DNA of 64,000 nt from positions 3,577,501 to 3,641,500 of the forward strand of contig NZ_CP019334.1 in NCBI RefSeq assembly GCF_002163675.1, given 5' to 3'. Source of the stretch: Polaribacter sp. SA4-12 (GTDB lineage Bacteria; Bacteroidota; Bacteroidia; Flavobacteriales; Flavobacteriaceae). The notes beneath the pieces are model-generated. The model ran no database searches and was not told where the DNA came from. It saw only the letters and a program-made list of their open reading frames with translations. This document shows, one piece after another, positions 19,706 through 26,899 of this stretch. A program made the translations under genes and the position numbers. Every line of letters starts with the position of its first letter. Positions within the stretch are counted from its first letter, which is position 1.

Positions 19706-19736
19706 TTTGCCTAATCAAAAATCTATGTTATATTTG
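19706..19736 (+). promoter_or_regulatory. trp operon promoter with -33 and -7 boxes
   Basis: TTTG (19706-19709), 19 bases, then TATATTTG (19729-19736) is an exact match to the Bacteroidota promoter TTTG-N19-TAnnTTTG. The predicted start is about 19743, only a few bases before the leader peptide ATG. Confidence 0.85.
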
Positions 19737-19745
19737 AAATTCAAT

Positions 19746-19796
19746 ATGAAAAATAATACAAACAGTACTTGGTGGTGGAACTCTCTTAATCTATAA
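19746..19796 (+). CDS. trpL: trp operon leader peptide
   Basis: The 16-codon frame encodes MKNNTNSTWWWNSLNL with three consecutive TGG codons (19770-19778). It starts almost at the predicted transcription start and ends one base before the antiterminator strand. Followed by a terminator hairpin and trpE, it is a standard tryptophan-sensing leader. The assignment rests on the Trp run, position and hairpins. Confidence 0.9.
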   Translation: MKNNTNSTWWWNSLNL

Positions 19797-19863
19797 GTGA
19801 GAAGAAACCTATATGTATATAACATATCAAAAAAGGCTTATCTCACGATAAGCCTTTTTTTTT
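19781..19863 (+). promoter_or_regulatory. trp transcription attenuator
   Basis: Segment 1 CTCTCTTA (19781-19788) pairs with segment 2 TAAGTGAG (19794-19801), with one mismatch. Segment 2 GTGAGA (19797-19802) pairs with TCTCAC (19841-19846) as the antiterminator. The terminator is AGGCTTAT (19834-19841) with ATAAGCCT (19848-19855) and nine T. A ribosome stalled at TGG-TGG-TGG frees segment 2; one that reaches the stop covers it. Confidence 0.88.
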
Positions 19864-19881
19864 GATGATTTTTTCATCAAA
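19861..19881 (+). repeat. Second hairpin behind the trp attenuator
   Basis: TTTGATGA and TCATCAAA form a perfect 8-bp stem with a 5-base loop directly after the attenuator U-tract. It has no U-tract of its own; its role is unclear. Confidence 0.5.
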
Positions 19882-19910
19882 TTAATTAAAAAAGAATAGA
19901 CAAATGTCCC

Positions 19911-19957
19911 CTCGAGCGCAGTCGAGAGGTTCTAAAAAAGTCTCGACTGCGCTCGAC
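19911..19957 (+). repeat. GC-rich palindromic dispersed repeat in the trpE leader
   Basis: TCGAGCGCAGTCGAGA (19912-19927) and TCTCGACTGCGCTCGA (19941-19956) are 16-bp perfect inverted arms around a 13-base loop. The composition is strikingly GC-rich for this genome. I recall this palindrome as a very common interspersed repeat of Bacteroidota. Here it sits between the attenuator and trpE; a strong RNA hairpin would form 15 bases before the start codon. Confidence 0.8.
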
Positions 19958-19972
19958 CAGACAAAAAGTAAA

Positions 19973-21364
19973 ATGAAAAAATTACAGTTTAAAACAATAT
20001 TTAAAACGAAAATGGCAGATACAGTTACTCCTGTAGGACTGTATTTACGTTTTAGAGACGCATACGCCAATACTTTATTGTTAGAAAGTTCAGATTATCA
20101 TAGTAAAGAAGAAAGTTTCTCTTTTATTGCAATTGAGCCAATTGTTTCAATGAAAGTTGATGATTATCAGTTTTCGGTTTCTCATAAAGGAACACAAATT
20201 GATGAACAACCTATCAATAAAAACTTTTACGAGTTATTTGATAAATTTACAGACTCAATAGCATTAGATTGTCCTGCCGAATTAAAATCATTTAATGGTT
20301 TGTATGGGTACACAACGTTCGATTCTGTTCAATATTTTGAGAATATTCAATTTAAAAACAAGAAAGCACCATCTGCAATTCCAGAAATGCAATACAGTTT
20401 TTATCGTTTTATCATTGCCATCAATCATTTTAATGATGAAATGACGTTGATAGAAAATATTGAAGAAGGAACAGAGTCTCGTATTAAAGAAATTCAGACT
20501 ATTATAGATGCACAAGCATTTAATACTCAGAAATTCGAAATTGTAGGCGAAGAAACTTCAAATACAACTGGCGAAGAATTTATAGATTATGTAAGAAAAG
20601 CAAAGTCACATTGTAAAAGAGGTGATGTTTTTCAACTCGTTTTATCACGCCAATTTCAACAAAAATTTAAAGGAGACGAGTTCAATGTGTATAGAGCGTT
20701 ACGTTCAATAAATCCATCACCATATTTATTTTATTTCGATTACGGTTCTTTCAAATTAATGGGATCTTCACCAGAAGCACAAATTAAAATTTCTGCGGGT
20801 AAAGCAACTATTAATCCAATTGCTGGTACTTTTAGAAGAACTGGTGATATGGCAGAAGACCTTAAATTAGGTAAAAAATTATCCGAAGATAAAAAGGAAA
20901 CTGCAGAACACGTAATGTTGGTAGATTTAGCGCGTAACGATTTAAGTAAACACGCCAATAATGTTACCGTTGAGGTATTTAAAGAAGTGCAGTATTTTAG
21001 TCACGTAATTCATTTAGTTTCTACGGTTAGAGGAGAAATTAAAGGAAATCCGATTGAAATTGTTGGAGACACTTTTCCTGCAGGAACTTTAAGTGGCGCA
21101 CCAAAATACAAAGCAATGGAGCTGATTGACAAATATGAAAATCAAACTCGTGGCTTTTATGGTGGCGCAGTAGGAATTATCGGTTTAGATGGTTCTGTAA
21201 ATTTGGCAATTGCCATTCGTTCTTTTGTCAGTAAAAACAACGTTTTGTATTCACAAGCAGGTGCAGGAATCGTTATTCATTCCGATGAAGAAAAGGAATT
21301 ACAAGAAGTAAATAATAAATTAGCAGCGTTAAAGAAAGCGTTAATTTTGGCAGAAAATATTTAG
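19973..21364 (+). CDS. trpE: Anthranilate synthase component I
   Basis: TrpE converts chorismate and ammonia (from TrpG) to anthranilate, the first step of tryptophan synthesis. The frame is open from 19904, but that stretch only translates a palindromic repeat. The ATG at 19973 gives a normal 463-residue enzyme starting MKKLQFKTIFKTKMADTVTPVG. Chorismate-binding motifs are present: PSPYLFYFDYGSFKLMGSSPE, INPIAGTFRRTG, LVDLARNDLSKHA, and FPAGTLSGAPK. The N-terminal LLESSDYHSKEESFSF segment is the tryptophan feedback-inhibition site of TrpE, which argues against the pabB alternative. First structural gene of the trp operon, behind an attenuator. Confidence 0.95.
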   Translation: MKKLQFKTIFKTKMADTVTPVGLYLRFRDAYANTLLLESSDYHSKEESFSFIAIEPIVSMKVDDYQFSVSHKGTQIDEQPINKNFYELFDKFTDSIALDCPAELKSFNGLYGYTTFDSVQYFENIQFKNKKAPSAIPEMQYSFYRFIIAINHFNDEMTLIENIEEGTESRIKEIQTIIDAQAFNTQKFEIVGEETSNTTGEEFIDYVRKAKSHCKRGDVFQLVLSRQFQQKFKGDEFNVYRALRSINPSPYLFYFDYGSFKLMGSSPEAQIKISAGKATINPIAGTFRRTGDMAEDLKLGKKLSEDKKETAEHVMLVDLARNDLSKHANNVTVEVFKEVQYFSHVIHLVSTVRGEIKGNPIEIVGDTFPAGTLSGAPKYKAMELIDKYENQTRGFYGGAVGIIGLDGSVNLAIAIRSFVSKNNVLYSQAGAGIVIHSDEEKELQEVNNKLAALKKALILAENI

Positions 21365-21442
21365 GGCGTTTTAACAGGCTTTCCACTATATCTTTTTATT
21401 TTAAAAAAAAAATAAAAAGGATGCCGTTTCAATCCTTAACGC
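21364..21442 (-). repeat. Dispersed flavobacterial repeat, copy B
   Basis: This is the reverse-orientation partner of 14259-14336. Read on the minus strand it begins GCGTTAAGGATTGAAACGGC, contains an A/T-rich hairpin before GATATAGTGGAAAGCC, and ends AACGCCC. It begins at the last base of the trpE stop codon, inside the operon. Confidence 0.7.
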
Positions 21443-21452
21443 AAATTGAGAA

Positions 21453-21728
21453 ATGAAGAAAATATTTACAATTAAAAATATACTTTTAGGAATATTATTT
21501 ATTCTATTAGATTTAGTTGTTTATATAGTTATAGGATTGATAATAATGACATACGAAGATTTTTATGATAAAAATTTAGGACCATATTGGAGTTTAGAAA
21601 GTATGATTTTAACTCAAAAGTTAGCATATATTGGATTTTATGCTTGGTGGGTTTTAAATATTATTTTATTAATTTTTATTGGATATAAAATCTTTCAGAG
21701 ATCAACAATTAAACAAATCCACGATTAA
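21453..21728 (+). CDS. Small membrane protein inside the trp operon
   Basis: The 91-residue product has two predicted membrane segments (about 10-33 and 58-80) and short charged ends. I do not recognise a family. It lies between the trpE-distal repeat and trpG, on the same strand, and ends 21 bases before trpG. The last codons (TIKQIHD) and the spacer after it are built from the same ACGATTAAAC/ATTACACAA words that recur in later trp spacers, which suggests the gene arrived with, or was trimmed by, a repeat. No role in tryptophan synthesis can be claimed. Confidence 0.65.
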   Translation: MKKIFTIKNILLGILFILLDLVVYIVIGLIIMTYEDFYDKNLGPYWSLESMILTQKLAYIGFYAWWVLNIILLIFIGYKIFQRSTIKQIHD

Positions 21729-21749
21729 ACGATTACACAACAAAAGAAT

Positions 21750-22337
21750 ATGAAAATATTAATATTAGATAATTACGATTCGTTCACTTATAACTTAGTT
21801 CATATGGTGGAAAAAATCACAGGAAATTTTCCAGCGGTTTTTAGAAATGACGAAATCAGTATTGCAGATGTAGGAAACTATGATATGATTATGTTGTCTC
21901 CAGGACCTGGAATTCCAGATGAAGCAGGAATCTTAAAAGATGTAATTAAAACCTACGCAGGAATAAAACCAATATTCGGAGTTTGTTTGGGTTTACAAGC
22001 AATTACAGAAGTTTTTGGAGGAAAAATCATCAATTTAGACGATGTTTTTCACGGAGTTGCTACAGAAATGAAAGTAACAGATACAAATGCGACTATATTT
22101 AAAGATGTTCCAGAAACATTTATGGCGGCACGTTACCATTCTTGGGCAGCAACAGACGAAGGTTTCCCAGAAGAAATACAAGTAACAGCAAGAGACGAAG
22201 ATGGATTAATTCAGGCAATTGAACATAAAATATTTCCAATTTCTGCGGTTCAGTTTCATCCAGAATCTATTTTAACAGATGTTGGTGAGCAATTGGTTAC
22301 TAATTTTATTAATAAGCATAACACAAGCCCATCCTAA
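21750..22337 (+). CDS. trpG: Anthranilate synthase component II (glutamine amidotransferase)
   Basis: TrpG hydrolyses glutamine and supplies ammonia to TrpE. The 195-residue class I amidotransferase shows LLDNYDSFTYNL at the N-terminus, the oxyanion loop MLSPGPGIP, the nucleophile Cys in FGVCLGLQAI, and the His-Glu pair in QFHPESIL. In other bacteria one such subunit serves both TrpE and PabB; its position inside the trp operon makes tryptophan synthesis the primary role. The last residues (NTSPS) are encoded within a dispersed repeat that begins at the 3' end of the gene. Confidence 0.95.
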   Translation: MKILILDNYDSFTYNLVHMVEKITGNFPAVFRNDEISIADVGNYDMIMLSPGPGIPDEAGILKDVIKTYAGIKPIFGVCLGLQAITEVFGGKIINLDDVFHGVATEMKVTDTNATIFKDVPETFMAARYHSWAATDEGFPEEIQVTARDEDGLIQAIEHKIFPISAVQFHPESILTDVGEQLVTNFINKHNTSPS

Positions 22338-22450
22338 CCTTCCCAAAGGGAAGGAATTAGCAAGTTTGAGAAAAAAGAATAAAAAATAAAAGAAAGATAT
22401 TAACACAAGAGTGTTTTTCCCCTTCGGGGAAATTAAAAGGGGCTTTTTTT
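22328..22450 (+). repeat. Repeat-derived spacer with terminator-like hairpins between trpG and trpD
   Basis: CCTTCCC/GGGAAGG (22338-22354) is followed by CCCCTTCGGGG (22419-22429). The CCCCTT of the latter could alternatively pair with AAGGGG (22437-22442), which is followed directly by CTTTTTTT and the trpD ATG. The outer parts (AGCCCATCCTAACC and AAAAGGGGC) look like a known type of flavobacterial spacer repeat. It could attenuate trpD, but no leader frame controls it. Confidence 0.55.
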
Positions 22451-23440
22451 ATGAAACAGATATTAAACAAACTATATAATCACGAAAGATTGTCTAAATC
22501 TGAAGCAAAACAAATCTTAAAAGATATTGCTGCAGAAAAATACAATGATGCACATTTAGCATCATTTATGACTGTTTTTATGATGCGTCCAATTACTGCA
22601 GATGAACTTTCAGGATTTAGAGATGCGTTAAAAGAACTATCTATAAAAGTAGATTTATCAGATTATAATACTATCGATATTGTTGGAACTGGTGGCGATG
22701 GAAAAGATACATTCAATATATCAACCCTAACTTCTTTTATAGTTGCAGGAACAGGACAAAAAGTAGCAAAACACGGTAATTATTCTGTGTCTTCTCAGTC
22801 TGGTTCTTCAGATATGTTAGAAAGTTTTGGCTACAATTTTACGAATGATGAAAGTGTTTTAAGAGAACATTTAGAGAAAGCAAATATTTGCTTTTTACAC
22901 GCTCCAAAATTTCATCCAGCAATGAAAGCTGTTAGTCCAACAAGAAAAGCGTTGGCATTAAAAACGTTCTTTAATATGTTAGGTCCTTTGGTAAACCCAA
23001 GTTCACCTAAAAACCATATGTTAGGAACTTTTAATTTAGAAATTGCACGTTTGTACAATTACATTTTACAAGAAGAAGATATCAATTATGGTATTATTCA
23101 CGCGTTAGATGGTTATGATGAAATTTCATTAACAAGCGGATTTAAATTCTTTACGAAGAGCGGAGAACAAATTATAAATCCTGAAGATTTAGGACAAAAA
23201 AGAATTCAGCAATCAGAAATATTTGGAGGGAATTCAGTTGCTGATGCAGCAAAAATTTTCAAATCTATTTTAGAAGGACAAGGAACAGAAGCGCAAAACA
23301 ATGTGGTATTAACAAATGCAGCTTTTGCTTTAACTATTGTTGATGAAACAAAACCTTTTGATGTTGCTTTTAACGAAGCAAAAGATTCACTTTTTGGATT
23401 GAAAGCAAAACAAACATTAGAAAAATTAGTAAGTCTTTAA
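22451..23440 (+). CDS. trpD: Anthranilate phosphoribosyltransferase
   Basis: TrpD transfers phosphoribose from PRPP to anthranilate. The 329-residue product has the family's PRPP-binding motif GTGGDGKDTFNIST, the Lys-His-Gly-Asn-Tyr-Ser segment (AKHGNYSVSSQSGSSDMLESFG), and the anthranilate-site loop FLHAPKFHPAMKAVSPTRKAL. Length is normal. Its start lies immediately after a T7 tract that belongs to the repeat spacer. A 56-codon membrane protein follows 1 base after its stop. Confidence 0.95.
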   Translation: MKQILNKLYNHERLSKSEAKQILKDIAAEKYNDAHLASFMTVFMMRPITADELSGFRDALKELSIKVDLSDYNTIDIVGTGGDGKDTFNISTLTSFIVAGTGQKVAKHGNYSVSSQSGSSDMLESFGYNFTNDESVLREHLEKANICFLHAPKFHPAMKAVSPTRKALALKTFFNMLGPLVNPSSPKNHMLGTFNLEIARLYNYILQEEDINYGIIHALDGYDEISLTSGFKFFTKSGEQIINPEDLGQKRIQQSEIFGGNSVADAAKIFKSILEGQGTEAQNNVVLTNAAFALTIVDETKPFDVAFNEAKDSLFGLKAKQTLEKLVSL

Positions 23441-23441
23441 A

Positions 23442-23612
23442 ATGGCAAAAAAGAAAAAAAATATAATTTTGATTATTCCTGCTTTTCTAATAATGGGAGC
23501 AGCAGTAGGTATTCAAACACAAAGTATTTTGAAACAAACTGTAATTGGTTTGTTAATGGGAATTGTAATTTACTTTTTTCTAAAGTACAGAAATAAAAAG
23601 ATAAACAATTAA
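23442..23612 (+). CDS. Small two-helix membrane protein (56 residues)
   Basis: The frame starts with ATG one base after the trpD stop and ends in TAA. The product is MAKKKKN followed by two hydrophobic segments, IILIIPAFLIMGAAVGI and TVIGLLMGIVIYFFL, and a basic tail YRNKKINN. The layout, with positive ends and a short turn, is that of a small membrane hairpin protein. Small proteins of this sort are often annotated as hypothetical in Flavobacteriaceae. The tight junction to trpD suggests coupled translation. Function unknown. Confidence 0.65.
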   Translation: MAKKKKNIILIIPAFLIMGAAVGIQTQSILKQTVIGLLMGIVIYFFLKYRNKKINN

Positions 23613-23613
23613 C

Positions 23614-24014
23614 AATTACGAATTCTTAATTACGAGTGATGAAAAAGGATAATATTATTCAAACTAAAAGCTATAATTTTGCAGTAAGAGTTGTTAAATT
23701 ATATAAGCATTTATCACAAGAAAAAAAAGAGTTTGTATTAAGTAAACAATTGTTACGCTCAGGTACTTCAATAGGAGCAAATGTTGAAGAAGCAATTGGA
23801 GGGCAAAGTAGAAAAGATTTTTTTGCAAAATTAACAATAGCATACAAAGAAGCACGAGAATCTCATTATTGGATTCGTTTATTAAAAGATACTGATTATT
23901 TATCAGAGAAAGAATCAGAATCTTTAATTACAGATATTGAAGAAATTTTAAAAATTATCGGAAGTATTCAAAAAACAGTAAGAAGCACTAATTCGTAATT
24001 AATAATTTCGAATT
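23614..24014 (+). mobile_element. Inverted-repeat-bounded four-helix-bundle gene unit
   Basis: AATTACGAATTC (23614-23625) and the overlapping TTAATTACGA end lie just before the small gene. TAATTCGTAATTAATAATT and TTCGAATT lie across and after its stop (23989-24014). The arms are imperfect inverted repeats, and the gene's last codons fall inside the right one. The whole looks like a small inserted cassette within the trp operon. No transposase is present, so mobility would need help in trans. Confidence 0.45.
23639..23998 (+). CDS. Four-helix-bundle protein of the 23S rRNA intervening-sequence (S23) family
   Basis: The 119-residue product matches the widespread S23/IVS four-helix-bundle family: SYNFAVRVVKLYKHL, LLRSGTSIGANVEEAIGGQSRKDF, and KLTIAYKEARESHYWIRLL are its hallmark helices. 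Relatives occur inside rRNA intervening sequences and as free-standing genes. The related Avd protein works with diversity-generating reverse transcriptases, but none is nearby. I start it at the ATG at 23639; a GTG lies one codon upstream. It interrupts the trp operon between trpD and trpC and is flanked by inverted repeats. Function is unproven. Confidence 0.88.
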   Translation: MKKDNIIQTKSYNFAVRVVKLYKHLSQEKKEFVLSKQLLRSGTSIGANVEEAIGGQSRKDFFAKLTIAYKEARESHYWIRLLKDTDYLSEKESESLITDIEEILKIIGSIQKTVRSTNS

Positions 24015-24027
24015 CATAATTATTTAT

Positions 24028-24816
24028 ATGACAATTTTAGATAAAATAATCGCATTTAAAAAGAAGGAAATTGCTAAGATTAAAGCAGAAGTTCCTGTTC
24101 AAAAATTAGTACAAAGTCCTAGTTTTGGAAGAACAACTTTTTCATTAAAAAAATCTTTATTAGAAGTTGGTTCTACTGGGATTATCGCAGAATACAAGCG
24201 TCAATCACCTTCTAAAGGAATCATTAATGACACTGCAACTATTGCAGATGTTACTAATGGATATTTAGATGCAAATGTAGCAGCACAATCAATCTTGACA
24301 GACACTTCTTTTTTTGGAGGTACAATGGCAGATTTGATGGAAGCAAGAATCATCAATCAACAAAAACCAATTTTAAGAAAAGATTTTATTGTTGACGGTT
24401 TTCAAATTGTAGAAGCAAAAGCTATTGGAGCAGATGTAATTTTATTGATTGCTTCTTGTTTAACATCAACAGAATTAAAAAACTTCGGAAACTTAGCAGT
24501 AGATTTAGGAATGGAAGTTCTGTATGAAATTCATACACAAGAAGACTTGGATAAAATCAATGATTTAGACAATAAAATTATCGGAATCAATAATAGAAAC
24601 CTGAATACTTTTGAAGTAGATTTAGAGAATTCTATTCAATTAGCAAATCAAATTCCTGATACTTGTTTAAAAGTTTCAGAAAGCGGAATTTCTGATCCAA
24701 AAATCATAACAGGATTAAAGGAATACGGTTTTCAAGGTTTCTTAATTGGAGAAAATTTTATGAAAACAGAGAATCCAGGAGAAGCTTGTCAAGAATTTAT
24801 TAGTCAAATACGCTAA
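24028..24816 (+). CDS. trpC: Indole-3-glycerol phosphate synthase
   Basis: TrpC closes the indole ring from carboxyphenylamino-deoxyribulose phosphate. The 262-residue TIM barrel has the family motif IIAEYKRQSPSKG with the catalytic lysine, LRKDFIVDGFQIVEAKAIGADVILLI, GINNRNLNTFEVDL, and the phosphate site VSESGISDP. Length is normal. It is monofunctional here, with trpF as a separate gene downstream, unlike the enterobacterial TrpCF fusion. Confidence 0.96.
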   Translation: MTILDKIIAFKKKEIAKIKAEVPVQKLVQSPSFGRTTFSLKKSLLEVGSTGIIAEYKRQSPSKGIINDTATIADVTNGYLDANVAAQSILTDTSFFGGTMADLMEARIINQQKPILRKDFIVDGFQIVEAKAIGADVILLIASCLTSTELKNFGNLAVDLGMEVLYEIHTQEDLDKINDLDNKIIGINNRNLNTFEVDLENSIQLANQIPDTCLKVSESGISDPKIITGLKEYGFQGFLIGENFMKTENPGEACQEFISQIR

Positions 24817-24930
24817 AAAAAAACGTGTAAACGTGTAATTGTTGAATTGTGTAACCCTAAGTAATAAAATTAGGGTTTTAGTAAGTACAATTACACGATT
24901 AAACATTTACACAATTAAACCATAAAAAGA
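24817..24930 (+). repeat. Repeat-bearing spacer between trpC and trpF
   Basis: The spacer holds a hairpin (AACCCTAA with TTAGGGTT, about 24852-24878), the 18-mer ACAATTACACGATTAAAC (24887-24904), and imperfect inverted copies of the GTGTAATTGT word at its left end. The same 18-mer recurs in the next spacer. Confidence 0.6.
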
Positions 24931-25626
24931 ATGAAACTCAAGGTTTGTGGAATGAAATATGTGGAAAATATCCAACAAGTTGCAGCATTGCAGCCTGATT
25001 ATTTGGGTTTTATTTTCTATGAAAAATCAAAAAGAAATTTTGAAGGAATTATTCCAGAATTTTCAAATTCAATCAAAAAAACAGGTGTTTTTGTCAATGA
25101 ATATATTGAGATTGTAATTTCTTTAGTTGAAGAATATCGATTAGATGCAATTCAATTACACGGAGATGAATCTGTGGAATATGTTACCGATTTAAAAAAC
25201 CAGTTAACAGAAAGAAGAGCTTTGTTTATTGAAGAAAATAAGCAAATAAAGAAGAAAAAAAATCAACATTATATTTCTAAGAATGAAGTAGAGCTGATTA
25301 AAGTTTTCGGGATTAAAGATGAATTTAATTTTGATGTTTTAAAACCTTATTTAGAGGTTGTAGATTTCTTTTTGTTTGATACAAAAGGTAAAGAAAGAGG
25401 AGGGAATGGAACAAAATTCGATTGGTCTGTTTTAGAAAAATATCCTTTTGATACACCTTTCTTTTTAAGTGGAGGAATTGGATTAGAAGATGCTGAAGAA
25501 GTTAAAAAAATAATGAAATCTGATTTACCTATTTATGCATTAGACGTAAATAGTCAATTTGAAAGTAAGCCAGGAGTTAAGAAAATAGAAGATTTAAAAA
25601 ATTTCAAAAAAGAAATTTTTGTGTAA
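24931..25626 (+). CDS. trpF: Phosphoribosylanthranilate isomerase
   Basis: TrpF isomerises phosphoribosylanthranilate, the step before TrpC. The 231-residue barrel has the N-terminal catalytic Cys in KVCGMKYVENI, DYLGFIFYEKSKR, QLHGDESVEYV, the catalytic Asp in FLFDTKGKERGGNGTKFDW, and FFLSGGIGLED near the C-terminal phosphate site. It is about 20 residues longer than most TrpF, mainly from a Lys-rich insertion (KQIKKKKNQHYISK) in the middle. It lies between two repeat-bearing spacers. Confidence 0.94.
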   Translation: MKLKVCGMKYVENIQQVAALQPDYLGFIFYEKSKRNFEGIIPEFSNSIKKTGVFVNEYIEIVISLVEEYRLDAIQLHGDESVEYVTDLKNQLTERRALFIEENKQIKKKKNQHYISKNEVELIKVFGIKDEFNFDVLKPYLEVVDFFLFDTKGKERGGNGTKFDWSVLEKYPFDTPFFLSGGIGLEDAEEVKKIMKSDLPIYALDVNSQFESKPGVKKIEDLKNFKKEIFV

Positions 25627-25711
25627 TTGTGTAACTGTTAAATTGTGTAAAGCAATGCACAAACTAACAATTACACGATTAAACGAATAAACAATTACAC
25701 AACATAACAAT
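25627..25711 (+). repeat. Repeat-bearing spacer between trpF and trpB
   Basis: Contains the 18-mer ACAATTACACGATTAAAC (25667-25684), identical to that in the trpC-trpF spacer, flanked by further ATTACACAA and TTGTGTAA words that can pair with each other. The family also reaches the spacer before trpG (21712-21745). Confidence 0.6.
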
Positions 25712-26896
25712 ATGAAATCAAAATTTCACCCAGACAAAAATGGATATTATGGACAATTTGGAGGAGCATTCATTCCAGAATTGTTATATCCTAACGTAAA
25801 GGAATTAGAAGATAATTATATTCAAATTTTAGAATCTGATGAGTTTCAGGAAGAATACAAATCTTTACTAAAAGATTATGTAGGTCGCCCAAGTCCATTG
25901 TATTTGGCAAAACGATTATCAGAAAAATATGGAGCACATATTTACTTAAAAAGAGAAGATTTAAATCATACAGGTGCACATAAAATAAACAATACAATTG
26001 GTCAAATACTTGTTGCACAAAAATTAGGAAAAACTAAAATTATTGCAGAAACAGGAGCAGGGCAACATGGAGTTGCAACCGCTACAGTCTGTGCTCTAAT
26101 GGGGTTAGAATGTACTGTTTTTATGGGAGAAAAAGACATTGTTCGTCAAGCACCAAATGTTGCCAGAATGAAAATGTTAGGAGCAACAGTAATTCCTGCT
26201 TTAAGTGGGAGTAAAACATTAAAAGACGCTACAAATGAAGCGATACGTTATTGGATTCAGCATCCAGAAACATTTTATTTAATTGGTTCTGTTGTTGGTC
26301 CACATCCATATCCAGATATGGTTGCTCGTTTACAAGCTGTAATTTCAGAAGAAATAAAATGGCAGTTAAAAGAGAAAACTGGTAAAGAAAATCCTGATAC
26401 AATAATTGCTTGTGTTGGTGGAGGTAGTAATGCTGCTGGAGCTTTTTATCATTATATGGATGATAAAGATGTTGAGCTAATTGCTGTTGAAGCTGGAGGT
26501 TTAGGAGTTGATTCGGGTGAAAGTGCTGCAACTTCTCAATTAGGAGAAGTAGGAATTATTCACGGAAGTAAAACTATTTTAATGCAAGATGAATATGGAC
26601 AGATTATTGAACCTTATTCTATTTCTGCAGGTTTAGATTATCCAGGAGTTGGACCTTTACACGCTTATTTGTTCGATTCTAAAAGGGCTACTTTTATGAA
26701 CGCAACTGATAAAGAAGCATTAACTGCTGCTTATGAGTTAACAAGAATTGAAGGAATTATTCCTGCTTTAGAAACTGCGCATGCATTGGCTGTTTTACCA
26801 AAAATAAAGTTTAAAAAAGGTCAAGTTGTTGTGGTGAATTTATCTGGTAGAGGAGATAAAGATTTAAGTACGTATATCAAACATTTAGAAGACTAG
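25712..26896 (+). CDS. trpB: Tryptophan synthase beta chain
   Basis: TrpB condenses indole with serine using PLP. The 394-residue product has [13 protein letters not shown] at the N-terminus, the PLP lysine in [27 protein letters not shown], the phosphate-binding loop [12 protein letters not shown], and the C-terminal [10 protein letters not shown]. Full length, type 1 TrpB. It forms a channelled complex with TrpA, encoded 3 bases downstream. Confidence 0.97.
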   Translation: MKSKFHPDKNGYYGQFGGAFIPELLYPNVKELEDNYIQILESDEFQEEYKSLLKDYVGRPSPLYLAKRLSEKYGAHIYLKREDLNHTGAHKINNTIGQILVAQKLGKTKIIAETGAGQHGVATATVCALMGLECTVFMGEKDIVRQAPNVARMKMLGATVIPALSGSKTLKDATNEAIRYWIQHPETFYLIGSVVGPHPYPDMVARLQAVISEEIKWQLKEKTGKENPDTIIACVGGGSNAAGAFYHYMDDKDVELIAVEAGGLGVDSGESAATSQLGEVGIIHGSKTILMQDEYGQIIEPYSISAGLDYPGVGPLHAYLFDSKRATFMNATDKEALTAAYELTRIEGIIPALETAHALAVLPKIKFKKGQVVVVNLSGRGDKDLSTYIKHLED

Positions 26897-26899
26897 GTT

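Noticed and set aside
19904..19972. Upstream extension of trpE (MSPRAQSRG...)
   Set aside because: It only translates the palindromic repeat; the ATG at 19973 gives a normal TrpE N-terminus.
22419..22450. Second amino-acid attenuator before trpD
   Set aside because: Terminator-like pairing exists, but there is no leader frame with a codon run controlling it; the sequence looks like a dispersed repeat.
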